55,212 bases of DNA from GCA-020343675 sp964462945 (GTDB lineage Bacteria; Planctomycetota; Phycisphaerae; Sedimentisphaerales; Anaerobacaceae), in the NCBI GenBank assembly GCA_964462945.1, contig CAYWZW010000034.1, positions 1 to 55,212 on the forward strand, in the 5' to 3' direction. The notes beneath the pieces were generated by a model. It ran no database searches, had not been told where the DNA came from, and saw nothing but the letters and a program-made list of their open reading frames with translations. The translations under genes were made by a program, and so were the position numbers. Below are positions 24,870 through 33,847 of the stretch, piece by piece. Numbering within the stretch: position 1 is the first letter of the stretch; each line of letters starts with the position of its first letter.

Positions 24870-26093
24870 TCAGACCCGGTCTCCGGACCTTCTGCGTATG
24901 ATCCGCAGAAGTGTCTCACAGATGAACCCAATGTGGTTATCACTCAATCCCTGATGAACCGGCAAGACCAGGAGATGATCCTTCAGAAAGCACGCGTCCG
25001 GGTATTCCGCCCAAGGCAAAGATCGGTGATAGCCGGACCACCATGCCGTCGCATCAATCGAGAGAGCATTCAATTCTCTGCACACTCGTCCGCGTTCAGG
25101 TACAATTATGGGAAAGTGAAGCGGGCAAACCCCTTCGGGAAGCTCTCTGTAGAGCAACTCCGCGCCTTCTGCCGAAGACAGCAAATCGAGGTATCGCAAG
25201 AAGTTCCGTCGCCTTCTGGACCGGATCTCGACGGCGTCGAAAGTCCTTAGCATCCGTTCGGTGATTCTGGAAATATCGTCATTGTTAAGTCTCTCGTCGT
25301 AATAGAAGTTTGAAGGCATATCAGGAAAAGAAGCATCCGGTCCGCAACTGTCGTTGTTCGTCAGTTGCCTTGTCCCGAGCAGAGACCAAAGTGTCGAGTA
25401 CAAGAGACCCGACTCCGAAGACCTATGTAACATATATCGCTTTGCCAGCGACAGCATTCTTCTCGACAACCTCAAGAGCGGCGGCCTTTGCCTTCTCCAG
25501 CTATCCGCAGACAAGGCCGGATTGTTGATCACCATGGCGCCTCCGTCAGGCACGGGCAATGTCTTGGGAAAACTGAAGATCGATACGTCACCCAATGAGC
25601 CAAGTCTGGTTTCGCCATCGGAACTGAACAGAGATAACGCACAATCTTCAATCAGGTGAATCTTCCTGTCCTTGCAGAGCTCCTTGATTTCAACCAGGCC
25701 GTGGGGCATTCCCAAATAGTGTGTCACGTAGATCGCTCTGGTCTTCTTCGAAATCCGCCCCTGCAGATCGTTCAGGTCAATTCTCGCGGCGCGATCAATC
25801 CGGTAAAGCGTGAGCGACGCTCCACTACAGAGCAATGGATCGATTTCGCTGCCGCAATTATACGCCGGCACAAGAAGCTCATCACCCCTGCCAACCCCAA
25901 GAAGCTCACACGCGTAACGGATGGCCACCCTGCCCAGGTGCACATAGTATGTCCTGGCGTTCTGGAACCATGAAGCGACCCCATGCGAAGCCGTGATCCC
26001 AAGGATCTGTCCCAGGTATGCCCAGGGCGGGCCGCAGAACAGATGTCTTTTTTCACCAGGCACTTCACCGCAGCCTGTCTCAAGCTCGAACAT
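24870..26093 (-). CDS. DegT/DnrJ/EryC1-type sugar aminotransferase
   Basis: The 407-residue PLP enzyme has LLVPAYNCGSEIDPLL, AIYVTHYLGMPHGLVEI, the cofactor Asp in LIEDCALSLF and the Schiff-base Lys in IFSFPKTLPVPDGGAMV. The family transaminates nucleotide-linked keto-sugars to amino sugars, or acts in aminosugar and aminocyclitol pathways. The N-terminal 30 residues differ from the usual start and no ribosome-binding site is obvious, so the start is uncertain. It lies 55 bases upstream of the AsnB-type gene. It probably supplies an amino sugar for the repeat unit. Confidence 0.82.
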   Translation of the reverse strand: MFELETGCGEVPGEKRHLFCGPPWAYLGQILGITASHGVASWFQNARTYYVHLGRVAIRYACELLGVGRGDELLVPAYNCGSEIDPLLCSGASLTLYRIDRAARIDLNDLQGRISKKTRAIYVTHYLGMPHGLVEIKELCKDRKIHLIEDCALSLFSSDGETRLGSLGDVSIFSFPKTLPVPDGGAMVINNPALSADSWRRQRPPLLRLSRRMLSLAKRYMLHRSSESGLLYSTLWSLLGTRQLTNNDSCGPDASFPDMPSNFYYDERLNNDDISRITERMLRTFDAVEIRSRRRRNFLRYLDLLSSAEGAELLYRELPEGVCPLHFPIIVPERGRVCRELNALSIDATAWWSGYHRSLPWAEYPDACFLKDHLLVLPVHQGLSDNHIGFICETLLRIIRRRSGDRV

Positions 26094-26183
26094 AAACGAA
26101 TGAGATGATAGAATACCAAATCAATCCGCACACATCACCCAGGAGGGCATCATCCTGCAGTCCATACGCCTGCGACGTTCCCG

Positions 26184-27401
26184 CTACTGGGCAAACGCGT
26201 TGGATCGAATCCATATTCGCCAAAGGCAACCGCGGCGCAGCGGCAGCCTCTGGGCGATTCTGATAAACCAAATCTTGTAGTAGCACAGGTGAAGAAGCTT
26301 TGAAAGAAGCCTGAATACGTGCACCCGAGCCAGAGAGAAAGGTTGCTTTCGTGAAATGTAGATGTCCCTCATGGGAAACAGCTTGCCCCCCAGCCTCAGT
26401 TTATAGTCGTACTTGGCTCGCATATCATCGATATATCTGACATTCTCACTCATGGCCATCTTCATCTGTTCGGCGAATATGGTCGTACCCACGTTGGCAT
26501 CGGCGAGGTCTTCCAGATCGGTGCGCGAATTCAAGAAAGCAAAATACTTCTCGCCGAATCTGTATGTGTACTCATAGGCAAGGCAACACTCGCCCCAGTG
26601 GATCCGCATCAGGCGCAGTCTATCGTGCTTGAGCTGTGCAGGGGCCATCTCTCTATGAAAATCAAATGAATCAGGCCAATCACCAAAGTGCCCCAGCTTT
26701 CCCCTCTTCTGCCAGTGCTGTTGGTGCATGTGAACGAATCCAAGGAACATGTCATCCACGTTCTCCATTGTCGCGAGATCTGAAGCCAGCTCTCCGGGCC
26801 GGCTTTGCAGGACCTCCTTCAAGACTCTGCACTTGCGTTTGATATTTTTTCGCTCGTTCTTGCTTAAACTCGCCAACTGAGCTTCCCATGTGCCGGCCAC
26901 GAAGAAGTATGTCTGAACCTGTTTCTCCTTGCACGAGATACCGCACTCGCCGCCGAATGCTCCCTGGAGGGCCTCTCTGAGTGCGTCGTAATGGCTGTAC
27001 AGACCTGCGAGCGGTCCTATGTGCATGATGTCCCATTTCTCCTTAAGGAGTGGCTCGGACAATCCCTCTATGACCTCCGGGATATGGTCGCGGACGATGG
27101 GCAAGCTGAATTGTGCCATGGTATGGTCGGAACCCACCAATTTTGCCGCCCGCACAGATACAGGACCCAACCCTATCCTCTCAAGAAACAACGGGACTAT
27201 CCCCACCAGGTCCGTACCCTTTTGGAAAACCCAGACCCTCAAGTCGCGATTCTTTCCGTAATACTTCCACCATATTCGGCACCAATCATAGGTCAGAAAT
27301 ATCTCACTTCCAACCGACGCTGCCAGGTCATCCCATCGCTGCTGGAGCGTCGCCAGCTCCTCAAAGCTGCAATACAGTTTCACCTCTATGTTGCTGTTCA
27401 T
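26184..27401 (-). CDS. CelD/BcsL-like GNAT acetyltransferase (FemAB fold)
   Basis: The 405-residue protein carries the CelD-like pattern: LAASVGSEIFLTYDWCRIWW near the N-terminus, then LASLSKNERKNIKRKCRVLK, a basic block typical of double-GNAT proteins, and VGTTIFAEQMKMAMSENVRY near the end. Members sit in EPS and cellulose loci and are thought to acylate sugars or lipids; few are characterised. A basic, weakly hydrophobic C-terminus (LHLCYYKIWFIRIAQRLPLR) might touch the membrane. It is followed by the DegT gene and preceded by the FemAB-like gene, so two GNAT-fold enzymes stand side by side. Confidence 0.8.
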   Translation of the reverse strand: MNSNIEVKLYCSFEELATLQQRWDDLAASVGSEIFLTYDWCRIWWKYYGKNRDLRVWVFQKGTDLVGIVPLFLERIGLGPVSVRAAKLVGSDHTMAQFSLPIVRDHIPEVIEGLSEPLLKEKWDIMHIGPLAGLYSHYDALREALQGAFGGECGISCKEKQVQTYFFVAGTWEAQLASLSKNERKNIKRKCRVLKEVLQSRPGELASDLATMENVDDMFLGFVHMHQQHWQKRGKLGHFGDWPDSFDFHREMAPAQLKHDRLRLMRIHWGECCLAYEYTYRFGEKYFAFLNSRTDLEDLADANVGTTIFAEQMKMAMSENVRYIDDMRAKYDYKLRLGGKLFPMRDIYISRKQPFSLARVHVFRLLSKLLHLCYYKIWFIRIAQRLPLRRGCLWRIWIRSNAFAQ

Positions 27402-27455
27402 AATAAGCCCGCCACGGTTGAACGGCGTTTCATCCGGCCTGCGTCATTGAAAAAC

Positions 27456-28487
27456 TTACCGTCTAACCAGTCCGTGGAGCCTCTTGGACACGTTCCAGAT
27501 GACCGAAGCACGCCGGTCGGCGTACGCTTCAAAAGTGCCCATATAGAATTTCTCTTCGCCTCCAACTCCTGTTTTGAAACGAGCGATATCGGGAGCTTTT
27601 GCGAAATCTATACCTCCCGTGTCGTAATTCTTCATGCCCTTGTCACTGGAACAAGTGATGGCTCTCCACCACGCCAAATATGAGGCCCTGTATTCATACC
27701 CGTTTTCACTGCTGGCCGATAGTAGAAAAACGCCCGTATCACCCAGATTACTGGTTACATGTACGGTAACCGGTTCATCCTTGCAGTAGCCGACAGTGAG
27801 ACACATCTTCTCGGATTCCGGCAAGGCGCCCTGTGCTCTGGCAAACACATCGGGGTCAACTCCCTTGAGACCCTTTTTTCGAGCCAAATCCCCGTAGAAA
27901 CGCTGCAATATTCCGAACGGGGCCTGGTCTGTGTGTTCCTTTATGTCAACACCAGCCGCCTCTGCTTTGTGGAGCATTCGCCGCCAACTTTGGTGCAAAC
28001 CTTTTCGCAGAGCAGCCTCGGGGCAACCCAATGACAGTAATGTTGTGTGATAGGCCGGCACCTCTTGTAGTTTTTGAAAACCGCTTTCCTTCAACGCGGC
28101 ACTGATCCCCTTATTTGTGGCATTATCGACTATGTTTGGAGCAAGTCGCAAGACGTCTATGCCGAGTCCGAAACATGCATCACGCAACACCTTCAGCAGG
28201 TCAACCGGACAATCGGAAGCTCCCACCCTTTTGCGAAGCAGGGGCCCCCACTGCACGTAGCCTACTCTGAGCCCAAGGGCTCTGATGTGCTGAATGCGGA
28301 TGTGGCACATCGTGAGAGTCTCACCATCATCGCCCTTAACGACCAGTTGGCGAACTTGACAACCGTCGATCTGGCCCCGAACTTGTTGGTACGCGCATGT
28401 TTGATAAATGCTGTAATCTGCAAAATCCAGGGCGTACTGCGTCCACTGAGCTCCACTAACACTGTCAATAGTCACTTCACAGGACAT
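27456..28487 (-). CDS. FemAB-family aminoacyl/acyltransferase
   Basis: This protein of about 343 residues shows the FemAB/peptidoglycan-bridge fold: HQSWRRMLHKAEAAGVDIKE, ILQRFYGDLARKKGLKGVDP and KGMKNYDTGGIDFAKAPDIA. FemAB proteins add amino acids from aminoacyl-tRNA to peptidoglycan stems; exosortase A loci carry a FemAB relative whose acceptor is unknown. ATG 28487 is chosen because GGAGGA lies 8 bases upstream; the longer frame (to 28520) would put that ribosome-binding site inside the gene. The acyl carrier protein gene lies 195 bases upstream, so a carrier-bound donor is also possible. Confidence 0.83.
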   Translation of the reverse strand: MSCEVTIDSVSGAQWTQYALDFADYSIYQTCAYQQVRGQIDGCQVRQLVVKGDDGETLTMCHIRIQHIRALGLRVGYVQWGPLLRKRVGASDCPVDLLKVLRDACFGLGIDVLRLAPNIVDNATNKGISAALKESGFQKLQEVPAYHTTLLSLGCPEAALRKGLHQSWRRMLHKAEAAGVDIKEHTDQAPFGILQRFYGDLARKKGLKGVDPDVFARAQGALPESEKMCLTVGYCKDEPVTVHVTSNLGDTGVFLLSASSENGYEYRASYLAWWRAITCSSDKGMKNYDTGGIDFAKAPDIARFKTGVGGEEKFYMGTFEAYADRRASVIWNVSKRLHGLVRR

Positions 28488-28682
28488 GCTACTTTCCTCC
28501 CATGACAAAGGAAAATCCACCCCGATTGCACCTCACCCTGGAAGACGGAGCCAAAAGCAGATAGCAAAGATAAGCTTAGCTCACGGCCCGTGGTCTGTAC
28601 GTCAGAAAGTGCAGGCCGCGACAGCACGAAGAGGCTGGCTGCACGGCATGCACCGTACCATTGACCAAAACAGCTTTTATCG

Positions 28683-28937
28683 TTACCCGTGCGCAGACTC
28701 GGTCTTTGCCTCCAGATACCTGGCCATTTTCTTGAGACTATCGAAGTTCTCCGGGATGAGTTCGTTGTCCTCGACACTTATGCCGAATGTCTCCTCAAGG
28801 AAGAACACCAGCTCCAGGATCCCGGTGGAATCGATGATGCCTTCTTCCATGAACGACGTATCTTCCTTGAGCACATCCCCATCGCCGAGAAGAAAATTCT
28901 CAACGATGAACCCTCGCACTTTAGAAACGTTATCCAT
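28683..28937 (-). CDS. Acyl carrier protein
   Basis: The 84-residue acidic protein has the phosphopantetheine attachment Ser37 in GIIDSTGILELVFFLEE; the usual DSL motif reads DST here. Four-helix ACP spacing is kept. GAGGGC lies just upstream of the ATG. It would carry an acyl or aminoacyl group as a 4'-phosphopantetheine thioester. With the acyl-CoA/ACP ligase, the FemAB-like and CelD-like transferases and two aminotransferases, it suggests carrier-bound decoration of the EPS. Exosortase A loci often include a dedicated ACP of this size. No ketosynthase is present, so fatty-acid synthesis is unlikely. Confidence 0.88.
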   Translation of the reverse strand: MDNVSKVRGFIVENFLLGDGDVLKEDTSFMEEGIIDSTGILELVFFLEETFGISVEDNELIPENFDSLKKMARYLEAKTESAHG

Positions 28938-29030
28938 TTTGCCCTCAAACGTGAACCTGTTTTACAAACAAAAATTTGCCGCCAAAGCCCTCTAAACGGA
29001 AATGTCGATGCAGATAAGGATATTGCCGGC

Positions 29031-29660
29031 TCATTCCTCGCGGGCCACCGTTTCACGGTGTTTCGTGTCGGTCAGATCCCATGCTTCGCGAACAAAACCG
29101 GAGAGATTTCTGGCCGGGTTGCCTCCTACAAACGAGCCGGCAGGAACGTCTTTCGTAACAACCGAACCGGCACTGATGATGGCATTGTCCCCGATTTCCA
29201 CTCCGAACAAAACGATGGAACCTGAGCTTATCCAGACGTTGTTGCCGATAATGGTCTTGTCCCGCTGCTTTTGGGCCTGCGCCGGCACCGGATGCCTCGG
29301 CCCGAGAATCATCACGTAGGGTCCCGTAGATGATTTATCGCCAATTTGAAGCGGGCCCATGACAATGTTATTGAGGCCAAACCAACATCCCTTTCCCACC
29401 GTGATGTCGCCGAGATCCGCATTCCACACGTTGAACGCCTCGGCGATTGTCCTGTCTCCAATGCGAACCCGGTGGGGTCGCGAACGGTCAAACCGGAATC
29501 TGTACCCGAATTCGACAAACCGTCCCCTTTCGATGTATCTGAACCTGTTGTAGCGGCGGACGATTGCCCAGAATATTCTCTTTGACCATGCTTTTACGAA
29601 ACAGGGAACAATGGCCTCGATACTCTTGTATGGAGCAGTCTTCTTGATATCACTTAGCAT
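29031..29660 (-). CDS. Hexapeptide-repeat O-acetyltransferase (WbbJ/LacA-like)
   Basis: The 209-residue left-handed beta-helix protein has hexapeptide repeats such as LGDITVGKGCWFGLNNIVMG and VWISSGSIVLFGVEIGDNAI, ending in the family's GGNPARNL. Its catalytic region includes LGPRHPVPAQ. Members acetylate sugars using acetyl-CoA. The start overlaps the end of the beta-helix-protein gene by 11 bases, so the two are translationally coupled. It probably O-acetylates the repeat unit. About 50 N-terminal residues before the first repeat are basic and may mediate membrane contact. Confidence 0.85.
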   Translation of the reverse strand: MLSDIKKTAPYKSIEAIVPCFVKAWSKRIFWAIVRRYNRFRYIERGRFVEFGYRFRFDRSRPHRVRIGDRTIAEAFNVWNADLGDITVGKGCWFGLNNIVMGPLQIGDKSSTGPYVMILGPRHPVPAQAQKQRDKTIIGNNVWISSGSIVLFGVEIGDNAIISAGSVVTKDVPAGSFVGGNPARNLSGFVREAWDLTDTKHRETVAREE

Positions 29661-31479
29661 TTGGATCCGCCTCTTCCACGCTTACGTCAAATACAAAAGC
29701 TCCTCTGTTCGGGGCGCCGTGCTCAGCGGTGCCATCGTTCGGATGGCTGAATCCGGGGATGGTCTGCCCGGTACCCGCAATATCGGCGACGCCTGCGCCC
29801 GCATAACTGAAACGGCTTCCGGGGCCATCCAGAATCGATACCTCTCCAGTCGTGGCTCCGGTTCCATGAAGCTGGCCCCGAATCAAATGGCACGACTCAA
29901 CACTGACTCCGTCCGGCAGCCCCTTGGACCCCCACTTGCCCCGGGATAGACTCTCCAGGATGCAGTTGACAAACTTGACGTTGCGCGCCGTATAGGGCGG
30001 ATTCACGTCGTCTCTGAACGTGGATAACTGCCCCGGATTGCTAATGTGCATAAAAAGTACGTGATCGTGGACGTGGTGGTACTGTGTGAAAGGAGGCCCA
30101 CGCCGATCCTGGGAATTCTGGACCGCGACATTGACAAACGCGCAATTCACATAAGACGTTCCCGCGATGCCGCCGAAGAAAAAGTTCTGGGCACCGGCCA
30201 CGTTCGCAGCTTTTACCCCATAAACGATGACGTTTTCAGTCGGATCCCAGTATTGAAACACATCGGTATGATGCTCAAGGGCCGTCCCACCGACGCCGTC
30301 AGCCGTGCAGTTGACGACCATTCTGCTCATTTGGAAAGCGTCGCCGCTAATCTTCCTGCAGTGTGAGCCGCGCACAAGATTGCAGCCCGTGAAGCCGTAA
30401 AGCATCTCTTCAGCAATAGAATTCGTAACGTACAACCCGTTGAAGCCAACGTTGCGCACCGCCCAATTCTGACCCGGATATGTAGCCGTCGATCCTTCCG
30501 ATTGAAACCACCTGCAATTGTCGTACCATTGCCAGTGAGCGTCTTCCTTGTAGATCTGACCGATCTTACTGAAATCGAAACTGAGATTGTAATAGCGCAG
30601 CCGGCGTATATTGGGCCTAATCAGCTCCCGTACCTGGGGGGCGATGACCACATCGCTGCGAAGCAGGCTCTCATCAGGACGGATCGTGATCCAAGAGTTG
30701 TTGTTGGCAGACGAACGAACCCCGCGCATATCATAGGAGCCCGGATCCATCAAAACAATCGTGCCCCCATCGTAGCGAGCAACATTCTCGGTCACCGCGG
30801 TCAGAGCTCTCTGGATACTGCGGAACGGCCTCGCCCGCGATCCTGCGCCGGTTATGTCGTCGCCGCTAAGACTCACGTAGAGTACCCCTCTTCCCGCAAG
30901 TGTGCTACGTGCGTTGGCATAGAGTTCAAGCAGAAGCTCTCTGGTCATACCGCTGTTTGGGCAGACGGTGGCTTTTACTGTAACTGCGCCGTCCGCGAAG
31001 TCCGAAGCATTCAGGGTCGTCCAATATTCGCAAACACCTGTACGTGGATTTAAACTCATGCTGGTTTCACTAACAGTCCGGAGTCCGGACAGTGTCTCAT
31101 ATTCAAACTGGACCTTCTGGATGCCATCCATGTGAAACGCCACAACACCAATCTCGAACGTGCCGGAGAAAATCTGGTATGGCACAACGTCGAATCGAGC
31201 GATCGCCCGTGCCGTCGCGCCGGGGACGTTGGCATCAAATAGAGAGTCCCTGACGCCTGCTTCCGCAGGGCCGTGTTTGGTCAAGGTCTGGGCCGTGCCC
31301 ACTGACGCAGACGGACCGGCCGACAGCAGGTACGCCACAAAGACATAGAATAGGGCATTCGCCAGCCTCGTGAGTAACGGGGGCCCGCCTGCCATCCTCC
31401 CGATCCGGTGCAGGTGGAACCACACCGTGGGATGCGAAAAGATAAACCTTAATGAAACTGACCTCTGCCTTTGAAACAT
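29650..31479 (-). CDS. Secreted right-handed parallel beta-helix protein
   Basis: This protein of about 609 residues has a basic N-terminus and a hydrophobic signal (LANALFYVFVAYLLSAGPSA). The middle has the opener YVSLSGDDITGAGSRARPFR common to polysaccharide-lyase-like right-handed beta-helices, then many Asn/Val-rich rungs (VRNVGFNGLYVTNSIAEEML). ATG 31479 is preferred because AGGAG lies upstream; a GTG at 31515 is possible. Proteins of this fold in EPS loci may be lyases, epimerases or binding proteins; I see no diagnostic catalytic set. It is coupled to the downstream acetyltransferase, so both may act on the same polymer. Confidence 0.8.
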   Translation of the reverse strand: MFQRQRSVSLRFIFSHPTVWFHLHRIGRMAGGPPLLTRLANALFYVFVAYLLSAGPSASVGTAQTLTKHGPAEAGVRDSLFDANVPGATARAIARFDVVPYQIFSGTFEIGVVAFHMDGIQKVQFEYETLSGLRTVSETSMSLNPRTGVCEYWTTLNASDFADGAVTVKATVCPNSGMTRELLLELYANARSTLAGRGVLYVSLSGDDITGAGSRARPFRSIQRALTAVTENVARYDGGTIVLMDPGSYDMRGVRSSANNNSWITIRPDESLLRSDVVIAPQVRELIRPNIRRLRYYNLSFDFSKIGQIYKEDAHWQWYDNCRWFQSEGSTATYPGQNWAVRNVGFNGLYVTNSIAEEMLYGFTGCNLVRGSHCRKISGDAFQMSRMVVNCTADGVGGTALEHHTDVFQYWDPTENVIVYGVKAANVAGAQNFFFGGIAGTSYVNCAFVNVAVQNSQDRRGPPFTQYHHVHDHVLFMHISNPGQLSTFRDDVNPPYTARNVKFVNCILESLSRGKWGSKGLPDGVSVESCHLIRGQLHGTGATTGEVSILDGPGSRFSYAGAGVADIAGTGQTIPGFSHPNDGTAEHGAPNRGAFVFDVSVEEADPNAK

Positions 31480-31545
31480 GGGACCCACTCCTAAATGCAC
31501 AACCAACCTTGCCAAACCCCTTGCAGGTACACCAACTATTCCTAT

Positions 31546-32034
31546 TTAACCTTCTTTGCCAACCTGCTCTATGAAATCCGATATTCTCTGTGTCACCGTC
31601 TGCGCGCATTGTTTGCGTTCTGCAGGTACAAAGTGTCTTAGGGCTTTGATTTTCTCGGACACGTCGTTTTCACTATACGCCACCAATAAATGACCGAGGC
31701 GTTCAAATTCCTGTGCGATAGCAACCTGATGATCGTTAACAACCTCGCCGTATTTTCTCAATCTTGGCATAACAAGTAACGGCTTTCCGTTATCCAGCGC
31801 CATCATAATGGTGCCCATCCCCGCATGGCCAATTATAGAGGATGCTTCGCACATGCGCTTATCGAATACGTCTTTCCGCAGATAGGGGACAGATTCAAAA
31901 TTGCGAGGTCGATACGAACTGTCGGCAATCTGTGCGAATATCTCATCGCCAACTCCGCCGCGTCCAATCGCCTGGTCCACGGCTCTGACCAAACGATCAA
32001 AAGGAAACTGTGTGCCCACCGTCAGAAATATCAT
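31546..32034 (-). CDS. Alg13-like glycosyltransferase catalytic subunit (PssE/EpsF-like)
   Basis: The 162-residue protein is the C-terminal half of a GT28-type enzyme: MIFLTVGTQFPFDRLVRAV at the start and IGHAGMGTIMMALDNGKPLL at the sugar-nucleotide site. Alone it is soluble; it needs the Alg14-like membrane partner encoded immediately upstream, with which it overlaps by 4 bases (ATGA). Together they add one sugar, often GlcNAc or glucuronic acid, to a lipid-linked acceptor at the inner membrane. The small gap to the beta-helix gene suggests one transcript. Confidence 0.88.
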   Translation of the reverse strand: MIFLTVGTQFPFDRLVRAVDQAIGRGGVGDEIFAQIADSSYRPRNFESVPYLRKDVFDKRMCEASSIIGHAGMGTIMMALDNGKPLLVMPRLRKYGEVVNDHQVAIAQEFERLGHLLVAYSENDVSEKIKALRHFVPAERKQCAQTVTQRISDFIEQVGKEG

Positions 32035-32498
32035 ATCACCGAACCCCTATACTCCACTCCGTCGTACTTTTCGGCCAGCCCAGGCCACTGAACCAGACAG
32101 AGATCCGCTACGTGCCTGACCATCCGCCCCGAAAGCGACATTTTTTCGACGTTGGTGATACTGTCCAGCCAAATGACCTTGGCGCCACGCAACTTACCGA
32201 GAAAGCACATTATGCATCCCGCCGCGGCACCTGTGCTGAGCACGATATCGAACTTCTCGCGAAAAACAACTCGAATGCAGCTCATCAGCACTTTCACGAC
32301 GCGCAGGGGATAACGGCGATTACATTCTCCAACAACGTACACGTGTCCAAAGCCCCATAATTTGGCCTTCATCAACTCTCTCGTGGTTACAACAAAGACA
32401 TCATAACGACTCCACGCATCTTTAGTCCTGAGCAACTGGGTTAGATGTCCCCCTGCAGAAGCAGCCAGGCATACACGTATGTTCTTGGAGGTATTCAT
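32031..32498 (-). CDS. Alg14-like glycosyltransferase membrane subunit (PssD-like)
   Basis: The 155-residue protein has the Alg14 signature CLAASAGGHLTQLL, then VVTTRE, LSTGAAAGCIMCFLGKLRGA and WLDSITNVEKMSLSGRM. Alg14/PssD recruits the Alg13/PssE catalytic half to the membrane. The order PssD then PssE with a 4-base overlap is the usual bacterial arrangement. No ribosome-binding site is obvious before the ATG. Its likely acceptor is the lipid-linked intermediate started by the sugar-phosphate transferase further down the operon. Confidence 0.86.
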   Translation of the reverse strand: MNTSKNIRVCLAASAGGHLTQLLRTKDAWSRYDVFVVTTRELMKAKLWGFGHVYVVGECNRRYPLRVVKVLMSCIRVVFREKFDIVLSTGAAAGCIMCFLGKLRGAKVIWLDSITNVEKMSLSGRMVRHVADLCLVQWPGLAEKYDGVEYRGSVI

Positions 32499-32652
32499 GA
32501 GTTACATCGCTTTGATGAACAGCGAGCGTTCGCAGGTACAAACTCTCTCAGGCATTGCATTTCGACGTTGTTCAAACACGGCTAAGCGGTTCTACACATC
32601 AGAACATCTGTCATGCAGATACTGAAATCCACGCACGGCCGGCCCAGCAGTA

Positions 32653-33831
32653 TCAGACGAGGGATTCGTTGCCAAAAACCGCGGCCAATACCATTCTGGC
32701 TTTGCCATCCCACGAGGCATGTTCGACCCGTTTTCTCCTGGCAGCCACCTGGTCCGGACCGTTCTGGGCCATAGCCTCCACAATCTTCCGAGAAAATTCC
32801 TCCGGCGTATCGGCAACGTGGACCACATCACGATACTGCTGCACCTCACTGAAAGCAGACGTGCTCACGACGGGCTTGCCAAGCGCGAGATATTCTTTGA
32901 GCTTGATGGGGTTGGCCGCCTGCGTCCAGCGGCTCTGCGCCCAGGGAAGAATGGCCACGTCAAAGCATTTGCCGTAATCCGGTATTTGCTCGTAGGGCTT
33001 CTGTCCAAGCAGCCATACGTTTTTTTTCTCGGCCAGGCGAAGAAGTTCATGGGATGCCTTGCCGACAAAAACAAATGAAATGGCGGGTGACAAATCCGCC
33101 ACGGCCTCGATGAACCCGACGTCAAGCTTGTGGCCATCCAGGGCGCCAAAATAACCCGCTATAGGCCCCTGTATCGGGGCTATATCTGCGGGTCTCTGGG
33201 GATTGCCCTCCGCCGATGTGAACATTTCGAAATCAACGCCATGGTCCAGATAGATGGCATTCCTGCACTGGCCGGCTTCTTCATCATAGAGTGACGTGTT
33301 TACAAAGATCGTCAGGTCAGCTTCTGCTTTAAGCTTTCGGTCGTAGGCGGCTATGGTTTCCACGTCAACATTGGGATAATCTTCAAATCGGTCTGTCCTC
33401 TGGTAAACCAGTTTACTCCGTTTGATGTTCAAGGCCGTGTCACAGGCAACGGGGCAGACCACCCATACCACGGGGTTGCTCATCCGGAGCTTTCGCGTAA
33501 CACGCTGTATCTGAAGCTGCAGGACGGCCTGATTGAACGGCCTGACCCACGGGATATGATGCACGGGCAAGGTAAACGGACTATACACCCAAAACCCAAC
33601 GCCCGAAGGCTCAAGCCCCTTGAAGATACTCTTGGCCTTGCGAACGACTTTTTCCCTGAATTTCTTCCCGTCTCCTATCGTGGGTTTGCCCATCACGATG
33701 GAGTTGACGTAAAGCGTGGTCCCCATTCGGGCGAATCGCCGCATCAACTGCATGTCGGTGTGCCCGCGATTATGGTACCACCAGTCCTCACCACCAAAAC
33801 AGACAAAATCCATAGCATCCGCCGTTTTCAT
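32653..33831 (-). CDS. GT-B glycosyltransferase (group 1 type)
   Basis: This protein of about 392 residues has the GT-B plan: N-terminal CFGGEDWWYHNRGHTDMQL and a C-terminal nucleotide-sugar domain with FVFVGKASHELLRL, LLGQKPYEQIPDYGKCFDVA and the acidic sugar-binding stretch NPIKLKEYLALGKPVVST. ATG 33831 is chosen because the family-like sequence begins there; the longer frame starts inside the preceding gene. It lies 16 bases after the GT2 gene. Donor and linkage cannot be read from sequence. Relatives with this N-terminus are frequent in exosortase loci. Confidence 0.85.
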   Translation of the reverse strand: MKTADAMDFVCFGGEDWWYHNRGHTDMQLMRRFARMGTTLYVNSIVMGKPTIGDGKKFREKVVRKAKSIFKGLEPSGVGFWVYSPFTLPVHHIPWVRPFNQAVLQLQIQRVTRKLRMSNPVVWVVCPVACDTALNIKRSKLVYQRTDRFEDYPNVDVETIAAYDRKLKAEADLTIFVNTSLYDEEAGQCRNAIYLDHGVDFEMFTSAEGNPQRPADIAPIQGPIAGYFGALDGHKLDVGFIEAVADLSPAISFVFVGKASHELLRLAEKKNVWLLGQKPYEQIPDYGKCFDVAILPWAQSRWTQAANPIKLKEYLALGKPVVSTSAFSEVQQYRDVVHVADTPEEFSRKIVEAMAQNGPDQVAARRKRVEHASWDGKARMVLAAVFGNESLV

Positions 33832-33847
33832 ACATAGGCAACGACCG

